A program made the translations under genes and the position numbers. From Halonatronomonas sp964558325 (GTDB lineage: Bacteria; Bacillota; Halanaerobiia; Halanaerobiales; Halarsenatibacteraceae), in the NCBI GenBank assembly GCA_964558325.1, contig CAZLCX010000007.1, forward strand, positions 1 through 64,000: a stretch of 64,000 bases of DNA. Reading direction: 5' to 3'. This document shows, in pieces, positions 41,164 through 50,449 of this stretch (the first letter of the stretch is position 1; each line of letters begins with the position of its first letter). Under the pieces are notes generated by a model. It was not told where the DNA came from. It made no database searches and worked only from the letters and a program-made list of their open reading frames with translations.

Positions 41164-42969
41164 TTAATTGGCATGTCTGAGACGCATCTTCTCATCGGTG
41201 ATCTTCTTTCTAATTCTAATGGCATCAGGGGTGACTTCAACCAACTCATCTTCAGCGATAAATTCCAGGGCATCCTCTAAGGTCATCTTCTTGGCCGGAG
41301 GCAGCTGGACGGCATCATCAGTACTATTTGATCTGACATTGGTCAGCTTCTTATTTTTACAGGGGTTGACTGTTAGGTCATTTTCTCTATTATGGAGACC
41401 GATAATCATCCCTTCATAGACATCGGTGCCAGGCTCAATAAATAACCTACCCCGGTCTGTCAGATTGGCAAGGGCATAAGCTCTGGCAGTTCCTTTATTT
41501 GCTGAGATCAGAACACCATTGTTCCGCTCTGGGACTTCCCCTTTAAAGGGTTCATATCTTTCAAAGGAGCGGATGATTGTCCCCTCTCCGCTGGTATCAT
41601 TGATAAATTCACTCTTATAACCGATTAGACCTCTGGTCGGCACCAGATAATCCAGCTCCACATAACCATTTTCCTGCATCATGGACTGCATTAGGCCTTT
41701 TCTTTTATTTAATTTTTCAATCACTGTCCCTGAATATTCCTCCGGGACATCGATTAAAACCCTTTCTATTGGCTCATGGCGGCGGCCGTCGATCTTCTTC
41801 ATTAAGACTTTAGGCATTGAGACTGCCACTTCATAGCCTTCCCGGCGCATATTCTCCAGGAGGATTGATAGATGGAGTTCTCCACGACCTGAAACCTTAA
41901 AGGCATCTTTATCCTCGGTTCTCTCTACTTCCAGGCCAACATTAACCTCTAATTCTCTATCCAATCTGGCCTTGAGATGCCTGGTTGTCAGGTATTCACC
42001 GGCCTGGCCGGCAAAGGGTGAATCATTTACCTGAAAGTTCATTGACAGGGTCGGTTCTTCAATATCGATAACTGGCAGAGGCTCAACCTTACCTGGCTGG
42101 CCAATTGTATCGCCGATTGAGATCTCTGGCAGTCCAGTAACTACGGCAATATCGCCACTTTCAACCCTATCAACTTCCGACTGGCTTAAACCGACATAAC
42201 TAAAGAGTTTATTGATCTTACCCCTATTGATTGAACCATCCCGCTTGCTGACTTCAACTTTCTGGCCCTTTGCTATCTCTCCCTGATAGATCCGGCCAAT
42301 CCCCATTCTGCCCAGATAATCATCATAGGCCAGGTCATAAACCTGCATCTGGAGAGGTTCATCGTTTTTATCTGGATAACTTTTAATCCTGTCTATAATA
42401 GTATCAAAGAGCGGGGTTAAATCTTCCCCTTCATCTTCTAAGTTGTATTTAGCTATGCCTTCAGTTGCTATCCCATAAACGGTTGGAAAATCAAGCTGTT
42501 CATCGCTGGCATTAAGATCAATGAAGAGATCCAGGATCATATCCTTAACTACCTCTGGCCTGGCATTTTTCTTATCGATCTTATTAATTAAGACAACTGG
42601 TTTTAAACCCTTCTCCAGGGATTTCTGAAGCACAAACCTGGTCTGGGGCATTGGACCCTCAGCGGCATCGACTAATAAAATGGTGGTATCTACTGATCTA
42701 ATTACTCTTTCAACCTCTGATGAAAAATCAGCATGACCTGGGGTATCGACTATATTTATTTTATATCCATCATGTTCGATGGCACAGTTCTTTGAATAGA
42801 TGGTGATTCCTCTCTCCCTTTCTAAGTCATCACTATCCATAATACAATCAACTACTACCTGATTTTCTCTAAAAATCCCGCTCTGACCTAAAAATGCATC
42901 GACCAGAGTTGATTTGCCTGCATCAACATGGGCAATTATTGCAATATTAATAATTTCTTTTTCTCTCAT
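41164..42969 (-). CDS. typA: TypA/BipA ribosome-associated GTPase
   Basis: Translational GTPase involved in ribosome assembly and stress adaptation. IAHVDAGKSTLVDAF (G1), ERGITIYSKN (switch), VDTPGHADFSSEVERVI (G3) and NKIDKK (G4) are present. The protein has EF-G-like domains and the BipA C-terminal domain. At 601 residues it is the standard length, and the N-terminus starts immediately with REKEIINIAIIAHVD. It is not LepA, whose length and C-terminus differ. Its promoter should lie in the AT-rich 260-bp gap before the next gene. Monocistronic. Confidence 0.97.
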   Translation of the reverse strand: MREKEIINIAIIAHVDAGKSTLVDAFLGQSGIFRENQVVVDCIMDSDDLERERGITIYSKNCAIEHDGYKINIVDTPGHADFSSEVERVIRSVDTTILLVDAAEGPMPQTRFVLQKSLEKGLKPVVLINKIDKKNARPEVVKDMILDLFIDLNASDEQLDFPTVYGIATEGIAKYNLEDEGEDLTPLFDTIIDRIKSYPDKNDEPLQMQVYDLAYDDYLGRMGIGRIYQGEIAKGQKVEVSKRDGSINRGKINKLFSYVGLSQSEVDRVESGDIAVVTGLPEISIGDTIGQPGKVEPLPVIDIEEPTLSMNFQVNDSPFAGQAGEYLTTRHLKARLDRELEVNVGLEVERTEDKDAFKVSGRGELHLSILLENMRREGYEVAVSMPKVLMKKIDGRRHEPIERVLIDVPEEYSGTVIEKLNKRKGLMQSMMQENGYVELDYLVPTRGLIGYKSEFINDTSGEGTIIRSFERYEPFKGEVPERNNGVLISANKGTARAYALANLTDRGRLFIEPGTDVYEGMIIGLHNRENDLTVNPCKNKKLTNVRSNSTDDAVQLPPAKKMTLEDALEFIAEDELVEVTPDAIRIRKKITDEKMRLRHAN

Positions 42970-43133
42970 TTGTATCTACTCCTTTACAAGATCATTGTTT
43001 ATTATACACCATTAGAGCCATATATGCAATTAAACGTATAAATATTTTTTCAGCTGATTTATTGATAAATATGGACGTTAATTAGTTATTTTTATAAAAT
43101 TTTATAATTTAATAAAATTTAATATGTAAAAAC

Positions 43134-43162
43134 TTGATAATATTTTTTCATGGTGATATAAT
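43134..43162 (+). promoter_or_regulatory. Sigma-A promoter of the small two-gene operon
   Basis: TTGATA (43134-43139), a 17-bp spacer, TATAAT (43157-43162), about 70 bases before the first start codon. One mismatch in the -35. Confidence 0.8.
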
Positions 43163-43231
43163 TATTACAGGAAAAAGTAGAGTTGATTGATAAGTTTAAC
43201 ATTATAATTATTAAAAGAGAGGTGTTGAATT

Positions 43232-43450
43232 ATGAGTAATTTAAGGGAGACTGTTCTTTATGCAATCGAGAATTTTAATGCTGCCTTTAGAAGAATAGAT
43301 GATATTGATCTCGATGAAATAAAGATAGAAGAAAAGATTATGGACAACAGAATCATGTCGATTGAGAGTTATTTGAGGTTTTTAGAAAGAGACGGAATTG
43401 ATGATTTCAAAAAGATAAGAGATATTATAGAAGGTGATATTAATGGCTGA
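43232..43450 (+). CDS. Small acidic helical protein, unknown function
   Basis: 72 residues, entirely soluble and rich in Asp, Glu and Ile, mostly predicted helix: SNLRETVLYAIENFNAAFRR, IEEKIMDNRIMSIESYL, FKKIRDIIEGD. No recognised family. A GAGAGGTG site precedes ATG, and a good sigma-A promoter stands upstream. The next gene starts inside its last codons (8-base overlap, ATGGCTGA), so both are co-translated. The pair and the common helical character suggest the two products interact. Candidate function cannot be assigned. Confidence 0.7.
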   Translation: MSNLRETVLYAIENFNAAFRRIDDIDLDEIKIEEKIMDNRIMSIESYLRFLERDGIDDFKKIRDIIEGDING

Positions 43451-43661
43451 TAAAATTTATTACAAAGTTCAGTATCCGATGAAAAAGGCTATTGAAAAAC
43501 TAAGAAAGCTTGAGACTGATAAGAAAAAATTACAGAAACAGGTTGATGAACTTACTGAAACTGAAAAGGGTATGATTAAAGATTTTATTATCGAATGGGA
43601 AAATAAGAATAAAGATAAATTAGAAAATTTTATTCAAAAATTAAAGGAAGAAAATATCTAA
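43443..43661 (+). CDS. Small lysine-rich coiled-coil protein, unknown function
   Basis: 72 residues from ATG 43443; a GTG at 43434 is in frame but lies within the AGAAGGTG site. After DKIYYKVQYPMKKAIEKLRK comes a clear coiled coil (LETDKKKLQKQVDELTETEK) and a charged helix ending KLKEEN. Net charge is basic in the middle, opposite to the acidic partner encoded just upstream. The pair is followed by a terminator, so it is a complete two-gene unit. It does not show known toxin or antitoxin motifs. Confidence 0.7.
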   Translation: MADKIYYKVQYPMKKAIEKLRKLETDKKKLQKQVDELTETEKGMIKDFIIEWENKNKDKLENFIQKLKEENI

Positions 43662-43670
43662 GACCTGCTG

Positions 43671-43697
43671 AGCCCTGGTTACTGCCAGGGCTATTTT
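43671..43697 (+). terminator. Intrinsic terminator after the two small genes
   Basis: AGCCCTGG (43671-43678), a 6-nt loop, CCAGGGCT (43685-43692), then ATTTT. Confidence 0.85.
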
Positions 43698-43727
43698 GTA
43701 ATTAAAATTCTGAAAGGATGATTATCT

Positions 43728-45674
43728 GTGGAGAAGCTTAAAGTCGATAGTATGCTGGAATACAGGTTTCTATCTGAGCTAAAATATTCACCTGATGGAA
43801 AAAATCTTGCTTTTAAAGTCAGTCAGGCTAATAAGGATGACAATGAATATAATTCAAACCTCTGGATTTATAATCTTAAAGAGGATAATTTTTATCAGTT
43901 GACCTCTGGTAAAAAGGATGGGAGTTTTGCCTGGTTAAATCCTGAGGAGATAGTCTTTACTTCAAAACGGAAGGATAAAGATGATGAGAAACTGCTGCCT
44001 GAAACTGAATTTTATAAGATTAAAATTAATGGTGGCGAGGCTGTTCATCTTAAAACTATTGAAAAGGCTGTCGGTGATTTTAAAGTTAAGGATGAGGACC
44101 AGCTAATCTTTACCGCTATGAAGGATTTAAAAGAACGAGATGAAGAGGAATTAAAGAAAGATAAGGATTATCAGGTTCTAGAGGAAATCCCATTCTGGTC
44201 AAATGGTAAGGGCTTTACCAATAACTACAGGAATCATTTATATAGTCTGGAGCTTGCATCTGATCAAGTTACTGAGCTTGTTGGTGGTAAAAATAATATC
44301 GAGAATTTTGCACTTAAGGATAATAAAATTGCCTTTACCATGAGTTACTTTGAAGATAAAGCTGAGATTACAAATAATCTTCACTTATATGAAATTGACA
44401 GCGGCAATCTCTATCAGTTGACTGATAGAGACTGGTCAATCAGTATGATGGAATTTAAAAATGATCAGGAGATCTATTTTGCAGCCAATGATTTTCAGGC
44501 TATGGGCCTTAATTCTAATCCTGATATTTATCAGGTTAATATTGAAAGTAAGGAGATAAGTCAGTTAACTGAGGAGATGGATAGGAGTCTCTGGACTTCT
44601 GTCGGTAATGACTGCCGTTTAGGTGGCGGTCAGAATTTTGCAGTCGATGCTGGTGAGCTCTATTTCATTTCAACTGAAGGTTATAATGCCTATCTGAATA
44701 GATTAGATGATGGCAAGGTTTCAAGGGTAATTGCAGATGAAGGTACTGTTGATCTCTTTGATATTTATAATGGCCAGATTGCCTTTATCGGCTTTAGAGA
44801 TAATCAGCTTCAGGAATTATATCTCTATGAAAATGGCGAGGAAAGACAGGTTAGCTCCTTTAATGACCAGGTCTTAGCTGAGAAGATGGTCTCTGAGCCT
44901 GAACATTTTACTGTTGAGACTTCAGACGGCCTTGAGCTTGATGCCTGGGTAATTAAACCAGTCGGATATCAGCAAGGGGAAAAATATCCGGCGGTCTTAG
45001 AAATCCATGGCGGCCCCAAGACTGTCTATGGTTCCATCTTCTTTAATGAGTTTCAGATTCTGGCCAATGAGGGTTATGCTGTTATCTTTAGCAATCCCAG
45101 AGGTAGTGATGGCCGGGGCAATGAGTTTGCTGATATTAGAGGCGGTTATGGCGATAGAGATTATCAGGACCTGATGGAAGTAACCGATGCTGCCATTGAG
45201 CGCTATGATCTGATTGATCCTGATAGATTAGGAGTTGCCGGAGGATCCTATGGTGGTTATATGACCAACTGGATAGTTGGCCAGACTGATCGGTTTAAGG
45301 CTGCTGTCTCCCAGCGGAGCATCTCCAACTGGGTCTCAATGTTTGCCACCACTGATATCGGATATTTCTTTGTCGAGGATCAGGCCGCTGGAGCAACCCC
45401 CTGGAATAATCTTGATGAGCTCTGGGACAGTTCCCCTTTAAAATATGCTGACAGGGTTTCCACTCCGACCCTATTAATTCATTCTGAAGAGGATTATCGC
45501 TGCTGGCTGACCGAAGCCCTCCAGTTCTTTACAGCTTTGAAATATCACGGGGTTGAAAGCAGGCTGACTATTTTTAAAGGGGAGAATCACGAACTTTCCA
45601 GGAGCGGCAAACCTGAGCATCGGATTCGCCGCTATCAAGAAATGATTGACTGGTTTAATCAATATTTAAAGTAA
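43728..45674 (+). CDS. S9 family peptidase (acylaminoacyl/dipeptidyl peptidase-like)
   Basis: Prolyl-oligopeptidase family. The N-terminal ~380 residues form a beta-propeller (repeats such as NLWIYNLKEDNFYQLTSGKK). The C-terminal alpha/beta hydrolase has HGGPKTVYG (oxyanion), the nucleophile in VAGGSYGGYMTNW near residue 506, Asp in LLIHSEEDYRC near 588 and His in GENHELSRSG near 621. 648 residues, no signal peptide. Start GTG 43728 behind GAAAGGATG. Degrades short or N-acylated peptides in the cytoplasm. The last 20 bases overlap the convergent glycerate kinase gene. Confidence 0.94.
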   Translation: MEKLKVDSMLEYRFLSELKYSPDGKNLAFKVSQANKDDNEYNSNLWIYNLKEDNFYQLTSGKKDGSFAWLNPEEIVFTSKRKDKDDEKLLPETEFYKIKINGGEAVHLKTIEKAVGDFKVKDEDQLIFTAMKDLKERDEEELKKDKDYQVLEEIPFWSNGKGFTNNYRNHLYSLELASDQVTELVGGKNNIENFALKDNKIAFTMSYFEDKAEITNNLHLYEIDSGNLYQLTDRDWSISMMEFKNDQEIYFAANDFQAMGLNSNPDIYQVNIESKEISQLTEEMDRSLWTSVGNDCRLGGGQNFAVDAGELYFISTEGYNAYLNRLDDGKVSRVIADEGTVDLFDIYNGQIAFIGFRDNQLQELYLYENGEERQVSSFNDQVLAEKMVSEPEHFTVETSDGLELDAWVIKPVGYQQGEKYPAVLEIHGGPKTVYGSIFFNEFQILANEGYAVIFSNPRGSDGRGNEFADIRGGYGDRDYQDLMEVTDAAIERYDLIDPDRLGVAGGSYGGYMTNWIVGQTDRFKAAVSQRSISNWVSMFATTDIGYFFVEDQAAGATPWNNLDELWDSSPLKYADRVSTPTLLIHSEEDYRCWLTEALQFFTALKYHGVESRLTIFKGENHELSRSGKPEHRIRRYQEMIDWFNQYLK

Positions 45675-46788
45675 TTATTTTGCCAATATTCCTGGCTGTC
45701 TCCTGAAGTAATTCCGGGGCAGCCAGGATTATTTTATTTAATGAGCCTGGTTTATCAATAATCGAAAAGGCAGCATCAATGCCTGCCTGATAAACCTGCT
45801 GGTAACCAGTCCCAAGGCTGCCGGCTATGGCAATGACAGGTATTCCCTGTTTTTTTGCCAGCTGAGCAACATGGATTGGTGCTTTATTATTGATTGTCTG
45901 GGAATCAAGCTGACCCTCCCCTGTAATTACAAGGTCTGCTCCCTTTAATTTTTCTTCCAGCCGGTTGGCTCTGGCAACTATATCTGCCCCTTCCTTTAAT
46001 TCGCCATTCAAAAATGTTATTAAACCAGCCCCCAGGCCGCCTGCTGCTCCAGCACCTGCTAGCTGCTGGAGATCTCGGTTGTAATTTTCTTTGACAAATT
46101 GATTAAATTTGCGAAAATTCTGGTCTAACTCTTCGACCTGTTTCTGGCTGGCTCCTTTCTGGGGCCCATAAATATAGGCAGCCCCATTCTCGCCATAAAA
46201 TGGATTGGAAACATCACAGGCTATCTCTAAATAAAGTTCTTCTGCTGGAGGATAGAGATTCTCCTTAGATACAAAGGCTATCCTGCCAATCTGGCCTCCT
46301 CCTCTACTGATTCTCTGGCCATTTTCATCTTTAAAACTAAAACCAAGGGCCTTAAGGGCTCCAATTCCGGCATCCATAGTAGCAGAACCGCCAATCCCTA
46401 AGATAATATGTCTGGCTCCTTTTTCAAGAGCTGATTTTATTAATTGACCTGTTCCATAGGTTGTTGTTTTTCTGGGATCTGCTGTTGCTGGATCTATGTA
46501 ACTTATCCCTGAGGCTGCTGCCATTTCAATAACAGCTGTCTTTTCATCCAGGATTCCAAAAAAGGCTTTAACTTTTTCCCCTTCTGGCCCAATTACTTCC
46601 TCTTTAATTATCTGGCCATTATGGGCATCAACCAGCGCCTGGACTGTACCTTCACCTCCATCGGCCATTGGAACTTTAATTGTATCTGCTTCTGGCATGA
46701 CTGCTTTAATCCCTTTTTCTATATTTTCAGCAACTTCCAGGGCTGTTAGACTCTCTTTATATGAATCTGGAGCAATGATTATCTTCAT
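45655..46788 (-). CDS. glxK: Glycerate kinase (GlxK/GarK family)
   Basis: Phosphorylates glycerate with ATP, most likely at C2 for this family. It opens MKIIIAPDSYKESLTALEVA, followed by MADGGEGTVQALVDA, the GIGGSATMDAGIGALKALG nucleotide/substrate loop and DLVITGEGQLDSQT near the C-terminus. All are diagnostic of the type I glycerate kinases. 377 residues, normal length, AGGAGG before ATG. Its 3' end overlaps the convergent S9 peptidase gene and contains that gene's terminator. Single gene unit. Confidence 0.95.
   Translation of the reverse strand: MKIIIAPDSYKESLTALEVAENIEKGIKAVMPEADTIKVPMADGGEGTVQALVDAHNGQIIKEEVIGPEGEKVKAFFGILDEKTAVIEMAAASGISYIDPATADPRKTTTYGTGQLIKSALEKGARHIILGIGGSATMDAGIGALKALGFSFKDENGQRISRGGGQIGRIAFVSKENLYPPAEELYLEIACDVSNPFYGENGAAYIYGPQKGASQKQVEELDQNFRKFNQFVKENYNRDLQQLAGAGAAGGLGAGLITFLNGELKEGADIVARANRLEEKLKGADLVITGEGQLDSQTINNKAPIHVAQLAKKQGIPVIAIAGSLGTGYQQVYQAGIDAAFSIIDKPGSLNKIILAAPELLQETARNIGKIITLNID
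45690..45728 (+). terminator. Terminator of the S9 peptidase gene, inside glxK
   Basis: TCCTGGCTG (45690-45698) and CAGCCAGGA (45720-45728) form a 9-bp stem, followed by TTATTTTATTT on the + strand. It lies within the last codons of the convergent glycerate kinase gene. Confidence 0.7.
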
Positions 46789-47140
46789 TATTTTTCCTCC
46801 TGATTTTTATCATTTTAAACTATCTTAAAAATTAATTCATATTTCCTCTGCAATAGGGAAACTGGAGAATACAGACAGACTCAAAAAAGAGCTCAAAGAA
46901 AGAGATCAGGAAAATAATATACAGTTAATGAATTAAGATTATATAATAAAGGCAAAAAATAATAATCATAACTAATTAGAAGTGGAAATTGAATTTATTA
47001 AATAAAAATTCATTTTTAGAAAATGAAAAAGCTGACAGCCAGCCAGACCCTAAAAGAAATGAAAGTGATATATCGCTATTTCAGAAGGCTTTTTTATTTA
47101 CAAATAACCAGATGCTTTAAATCTATAATTATAAATACAG
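46789..47140. other. AT-rich intergenic region with possible coding remnants
   Basis: About 350 bases with no credible intact gene. On the + strand two short open stretches have coding-like composition: one around 46851-46937 reading IGKLENTDRLKKELKERD before a stop, and one around 46989-47120 ending in LFTNNQML. Neither has a ribosome binding site. They may be decayed gene fragments. The right side would hold nothing for the convergent dppA; the left side holds the glxK promoter. Confidence 0.35.
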
Positions 47141-47168
47141 TAACCCTTCTGACCTATCAGGAGGGTTA
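47141..47168 (-). terminator. Hairpin after dppA
   Basis: A 12-bp stem with one G-U pair (47141-47152 with 47157-47168) and a 4-nt loop, 8 bases beyond the dppA stop. T-run weak. Confidence 0.65.
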
Positions 47169-47175
47169 AAGCTTT

Positions 47176-47988
47176 TTAACTAACAAAATGCAAAAATGTT
47201 AAGAAATCGAGAAAATCATCTGCAGCAAATTTAACCTCATAATCCTTCTGTTCTGCCCCAGGATAATTACCGGCCCTAATAGCATCTTTAATTTTTCTAT
47301 AAATCAAATGGGATTTGAATTGTTCTATATCCTGCCCCAGGGGTTTGAGAGTTTCTATTTTAACCAAACCAGATTTTACCCCTGTTTTAATTCTTCTCCG
47401 GGCCTCATTAAGGGGTAAGGCTCTAATTGCTTGTCCCAGACCATATTTTACTACTGCTGTTTCTATTCCAGGAATTAATTCTTTCGTCTGCTGACAACAG
47501 ATTTCATCACCTGAAATAAAACTGACTGGAATTCCAAAATAACCTGCTGTATAAGCATTAATCAGGGCCTCACTGGCAGGTTGATTATTAATAAATATCT
47601 TATGAAACTTGCCAGATATAGTATGGGCCAGTGTTCCATGCTCAAGTCCCGGGCTTGCATGATAACCAACAAAAAATACTGTATCAAAACTTTCATCAAT
47701 CCCATCCATCATGCTATATGGCCTGCCTGACCAGCCTCTGATTAATTCTGCCCTCTCATCTAATTGGCCTGGCAGAATATTTCTGGCTGTAGCATGGGCA
47801 TCTCTAACAACCACTCTTGATGCTCCACTGGCAAAAGCTGACTCAACTGCTGCATTGACATCCCCGGTCATAATCTCTCTAAATTCTTTATATTCCCCTT
47901 CAGTTTTACTCACTTCTTCTCCAGCTACCAGTGAGCTAATTCCTTCCATATCTGCTGAAATAAATACTGATAAATTCCGGTTATCCAT
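47176..47988 (-). CDS. dppA: D-aminopeptidase, M55 family (DppA-like)
   Basis: Zinc aminopeptidase that in Bacillus releases D-amino acids from D-Ala peptides. FISADMEGIS supplies the metal-binding Asp13/Glu15, RDAHATARNI a His, and VGYHASPGLEHGTLAHTIS and ISGDEICCQQ further conserved residues. 270 residues, cytoplasmic, typical length. Located downstream of a peptide ABC transporter operon on the same strand, separated by a terminator and a 52-codon membrane gene. The context fits recycling of cell-wall D-peptides. Confidence 0.93.
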   Translation of the reverse strand: MDNRNLSVFISADMEGISSLVAGEEVSKTEGEYKEFREIMTGDVNAAVESAFASGASRVVVRDAHATARNILPGQLDERAELIRGWSGRPYSMMDGIDESFDTVFFVGYHASPGLEHGTLAHTISGKFHKIFINNQPASEALINAYTAGYFGIPVSFISGDEICCQQTKELIPGIETAVVKYGLGQAIRALPLNEARRRIKTGVKSGLVKIETLKPLGQDIEQFKSHLIYRKIKDAIRAGNYPGAEQKDYEVKFAADDFLDFLTFLHFVS

Positions 47989-48011
47989 TATAATCTCCCC
48001 AATCTATCTAT

Positions 48012-48170
48012 TTAAATACTTTCCCAGAATGTTTCCTTTAAAAGACCAATGGCTGCTCCAACAACAATACCTACTGCTATATTCCCCCCAAAAAACAGGC
48101 TTACCAGAATACCTACACCAGCTCCAAGGGCAATAGCAATACCGATTTTATTTATATTTTTATTAGCCAT
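48012..48170 (-). CDS. 52-residue glycine-rich membrane protein
   Basis: MANKNINKIG followed by two short hydrophobic helices with glycine spacing (IAIALGAGVGILVSLFF and IAVGIVVGAAIGLL), ending KETFWESI. GxxxG-type packing suggests a helical hairpin that oligomerises. ATG 48170 is preceded by GAGGGGG; the frame is open and not overlapped by a longer gene. It lies 23 bases before dppA on the same strand and after the transporter terminator, so it may be co-transcribed with dppA. Function unknown. Confidence 0.68.
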   Translation of the reverse strand: MANKNINKIGIAIALGAGVGILVSLFFGGNIAVGIVVGAAIGLLKETFWESI

Positions 48171-48243
48171 AACAAACCCCCTCATAAATTTTTCTGCTTA
48201 ACCTATAATTCTTTACCCAATTAAAAAATCCTTTATCTAAAAG

Positions 48244-48275
48244 AAAAAACCTGGGATAATTAAAGCAATCCCAGG
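48244..48275 (-). terminator. Intrinsic terminator of the peptide transporter operon
   Basis: CCTGGGAT (48250-48257) and ATCCCAGG (48268-48275), 8-bp stem with a 10-nt loop; on the minus strand it ends in six Ts (48244-48249). Confidence 0.88.
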
Positions 48276-48293
48276 TGGTAATAAATCATTTCT

Positions 48294-49421
48294 TTATCTT
48301 ATTGTTGATTTTGGGTCTAAGGCATCGCGTAAGCCGTCACCTAATAAATTATAGCTTAAACAGGCAATAAAAATCATAAAGCCAGGTATTAGCATCCAGG
48401 GAAATCCAGTAATAGATGTGACGCTTTGAGCTGATGCCAGCATATTACCCCAGCTAGCTGCTGGCTCCTGGATTCCTAAGCCAATAAAACTTAGACCAGA
48501 TTCAAGGATTATGTAACCTGGAACAGCTACTGTGGCACTAACTATAACATAGGTTGTTGTAACCGGCAATACATGCTTCAGGATTATTCTTTTGTCTGAA
48601 GCCCCAATAGCCCTTGCAGCCAGCACATATTCTTCATTCTTTGCTGAAAGAACCATTCCTCTAATGACCCTGGCCATTCCTGCCCAGCCCCGAAAAGCTA
48701 AAATTGAAATTATGAAAAAGAACCTCATCTGGGAGGGGACATCAATCGGCATTACCGCAGCTAATGCCAGTAACAAGTAAAACCCTGGAATTGACATTAT
48801 TATTTCAGCAAACCGCATTAATATTTCATCAACCCAGCCGCCATAATAGCCTGAAATACCTCCAACTACCATCCCTATTGATGTAGAGATAAAGATAGCT
48901 ACAAAACCAATGAACATGGAAACTCTGCCGCCATATAAAAGCCTGGTAAATAGGTCTCGACCATAATCATCACTGCCCAATAAGAATAAGGGTTGATCAT
49001 ACCCCTCCAGTCCAAAGAGCTTAAAATTAGTTACAAATGGACCTACTTTATGGGGGTCTCCTCTATGAAAAAACTTGATTTCATGTTTTTCGTCCTCATT
49101 AATTTCATACTGTCCCCAGCCAACAGATTCAGTACCATATATAAAAGGCCTGGTTAAACTGCCGTCTTCATCAGTAAAGTGAATTCTTGTTGGGGGATGA
49201 TAAAAATCCTGTCTAAATGTTCTATTTGGGTGATATGGAGAGAGAAAGCCTGCAAATATAACCAGAACATATAAAATTAATACAACAATCCCACCTGCTA
49301 TTGCAATTTTATGCCTCCTTAATCTTTTCCACATTTCACCCCAGAATGAATACTGTTTGTTTTTGCCAACAGTATTTTGGACAAAATCCTTTCCATCTTC
49401 TGTGAATGGTTTATTTTCCAT
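48294..49421 (-). CDS. Peptide ABC transporter permease (OppC/DppC-like)
   Basis: Inner-membrane subunit for oligopeptide import. After a cytoplasmic N-terminus comes a membrane helix (IAIAGGIVVLILYVLVIFAG), an unusually long extracytoplasmic insert (about 90 residues with acidic patches) and the BPD_transp_1 domain with GGISGYYGGWVDEILMR, the EAA-loop equivalent ARAIGASDKRIILKHVLP and the DGLRDALDP C-terminus. 375 residues, longer than usual because of the insert. Pairs with the gene at 49435. No ATPase gene follows. Confidence 0.93.
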   Translation of the reverse strand: MENKPFTEDGKDFVQNTVGKNKQYSFWGEMWKRLRRHKIAIAGGIVVLILYVLVIFAGFLSPYHPNRTFRQDFYHPPTRIHFTDEDGSLTRPFIYGTESVGWGQYEINEDEKHEIKFFHRGDPHKVGPFVTNFKLFGLEGYDQPLFLLGSDDYGRDLFTRLLYGGRVSMFIGFVAIFISTSIGMVVGGISGYYGGWVDEILMRFAEIIMSIPGFYLLLALAAVMPIDVPSQMRFFFIISILAFRGWAGMARVIRGMVLSAKNEEYVLAARAIGASDKRIILKHVLPVTTTYVIVSATVAVPGYIILESGLSFIGLGIQEPAASWGNMLASAQSVTSITGFPWMLIPGFMIFIACLSYNLLGDGLRDALDPKSTIR

Positions 49422-49434
49422 CTGTCATCCCCCC

Positions 49435-50403
49435 TTAATTATACCTTATTCTTGGATCACTAACCGCCAGCAGTATGTCTGCAATTAAATTACCTGTAAT
49501 TAATAAGACACTACCCATCATTAAACCAGCCATAGCTAAATAGAGATCTTTTGAACGAACTGCATTGAGCATCAATGTTCCTAAACCTGGCCAGCCTGTA
49601 ACAATCTCTGTCAAAGCTGCTCCTCCAAGTAAAGCACTGATCTGAAAACCAAAAATTGTTATCATTGGGTTAATTGCATTTCTTAAAGCATGTTTATAAA
49701 CAACTACCCTTTCCATTAAGCCCTTAGATCTGGCTGTTCTTACATAATCAGATGTCATTGCATCTATCATCTGACCACGCATCTGTCTGGTCAAACCTGC
49801 CATAGAAGCTGTTCCTAATACAACTGCTGGAACGACTAAATGTTTTAAGATATCAATTATCTGCTCAGTTGGCGACATCATGCCATGGGTAATACTGGTC
49901 ATACCCTGAATAGGCCAGTCTAAATTTAATGTTACTATTCCATATAATAGGAGCAGGGCAAAGAAAAAATTAGGTATAGACAAGCCTACAAAGGCCAGAC
50001 TGGTAAAGACATTATCCCCTATTGTGTATTTATTGGTAGCCGAGTATATACCAATCGGTATCGATGCTCCCCATGCTAATACCATTGCTGCAAATGATAA
50101 AATTAAAGTATTCTTAATCCTGCTGCCAATGACCTGGGTAACAGGAACTCTGTATGCAAATGAACGTCCTAAATTACCCCTTAATACCTGCCCTAACCAT
50201 AATGCATATTGTTCAGGCACTGATCTATCCAAACCAAAATCTCTTTCCATTGTATTAAGTACCTGGGTTGATATATCTGGATTCATTCTTAACTGGTCCA
50301 GATAATTACCAGGTGATAATTGCATTATTAAAAATGAAAATAATGAAATTGCTAATAATAATGGAATAGCATATAGAAATCTTCTGATTATATACGTTTT
50401 CAT
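49435..50403 (-). CDS. Peptide ABC transporter permease (OppB/DppB-like)
   Basis: Membrane subunit with six predicted helices. It opens TYIIRRFLYAIPLLLAISLF, has MRMNPDISTQ-like periplasmic segment (here LRMNPDISTQVLNTMERDFG), the coupling-helix region TARSKGLMERVVVYKHALRNA and the ISALLGGAALTEIVTGWPGLG motif. 322 residues, normal. Follows the binding-protein gene after a hairpin and precedes OppC by 13 bases. Would form a heterodimer with the next gene product. Confidence 0.94.
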   Translation of the reverse strand: MKTYIIRRFLYAIPLLLAISLFSFLIMQLSPGNYLDQLRMNPDISTQVLNTMERDFGLDRSVPEQYALWLGQVLRGNLGRSFAYRVPVTQVIGSRIKNTLILSFAAMVLAWGASIPIGIYSATNKYTIGDNVFTSLAFVGLSIPNFFFALLLLYGIVTLNLDWPIQGMTSITHGMMSPTEQIIDILKHLVVPAVVLGTASMAGLTRQMRGQMIDAMTSDYVRTARSKGLMERVVVYKHALRNAINPMITIFGFQISALLGGAALTEIVTGWPGLGTLMLNAVRSKDLYLAMAGLMMGSVLLITGNLIADILLAVSDPRIRYN

Positions 50404-50449
50404 TAATAAATTACTCCCTTCTCAGATATAAAAAATAATATAATTGCTA

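Noticed and set aside
46989..47120. A ~45-codon + strand frame from a TTG
   Set aside because: No ribosome binding site, no recognisable motif, adjoining stops. Noted only as possible remnant.
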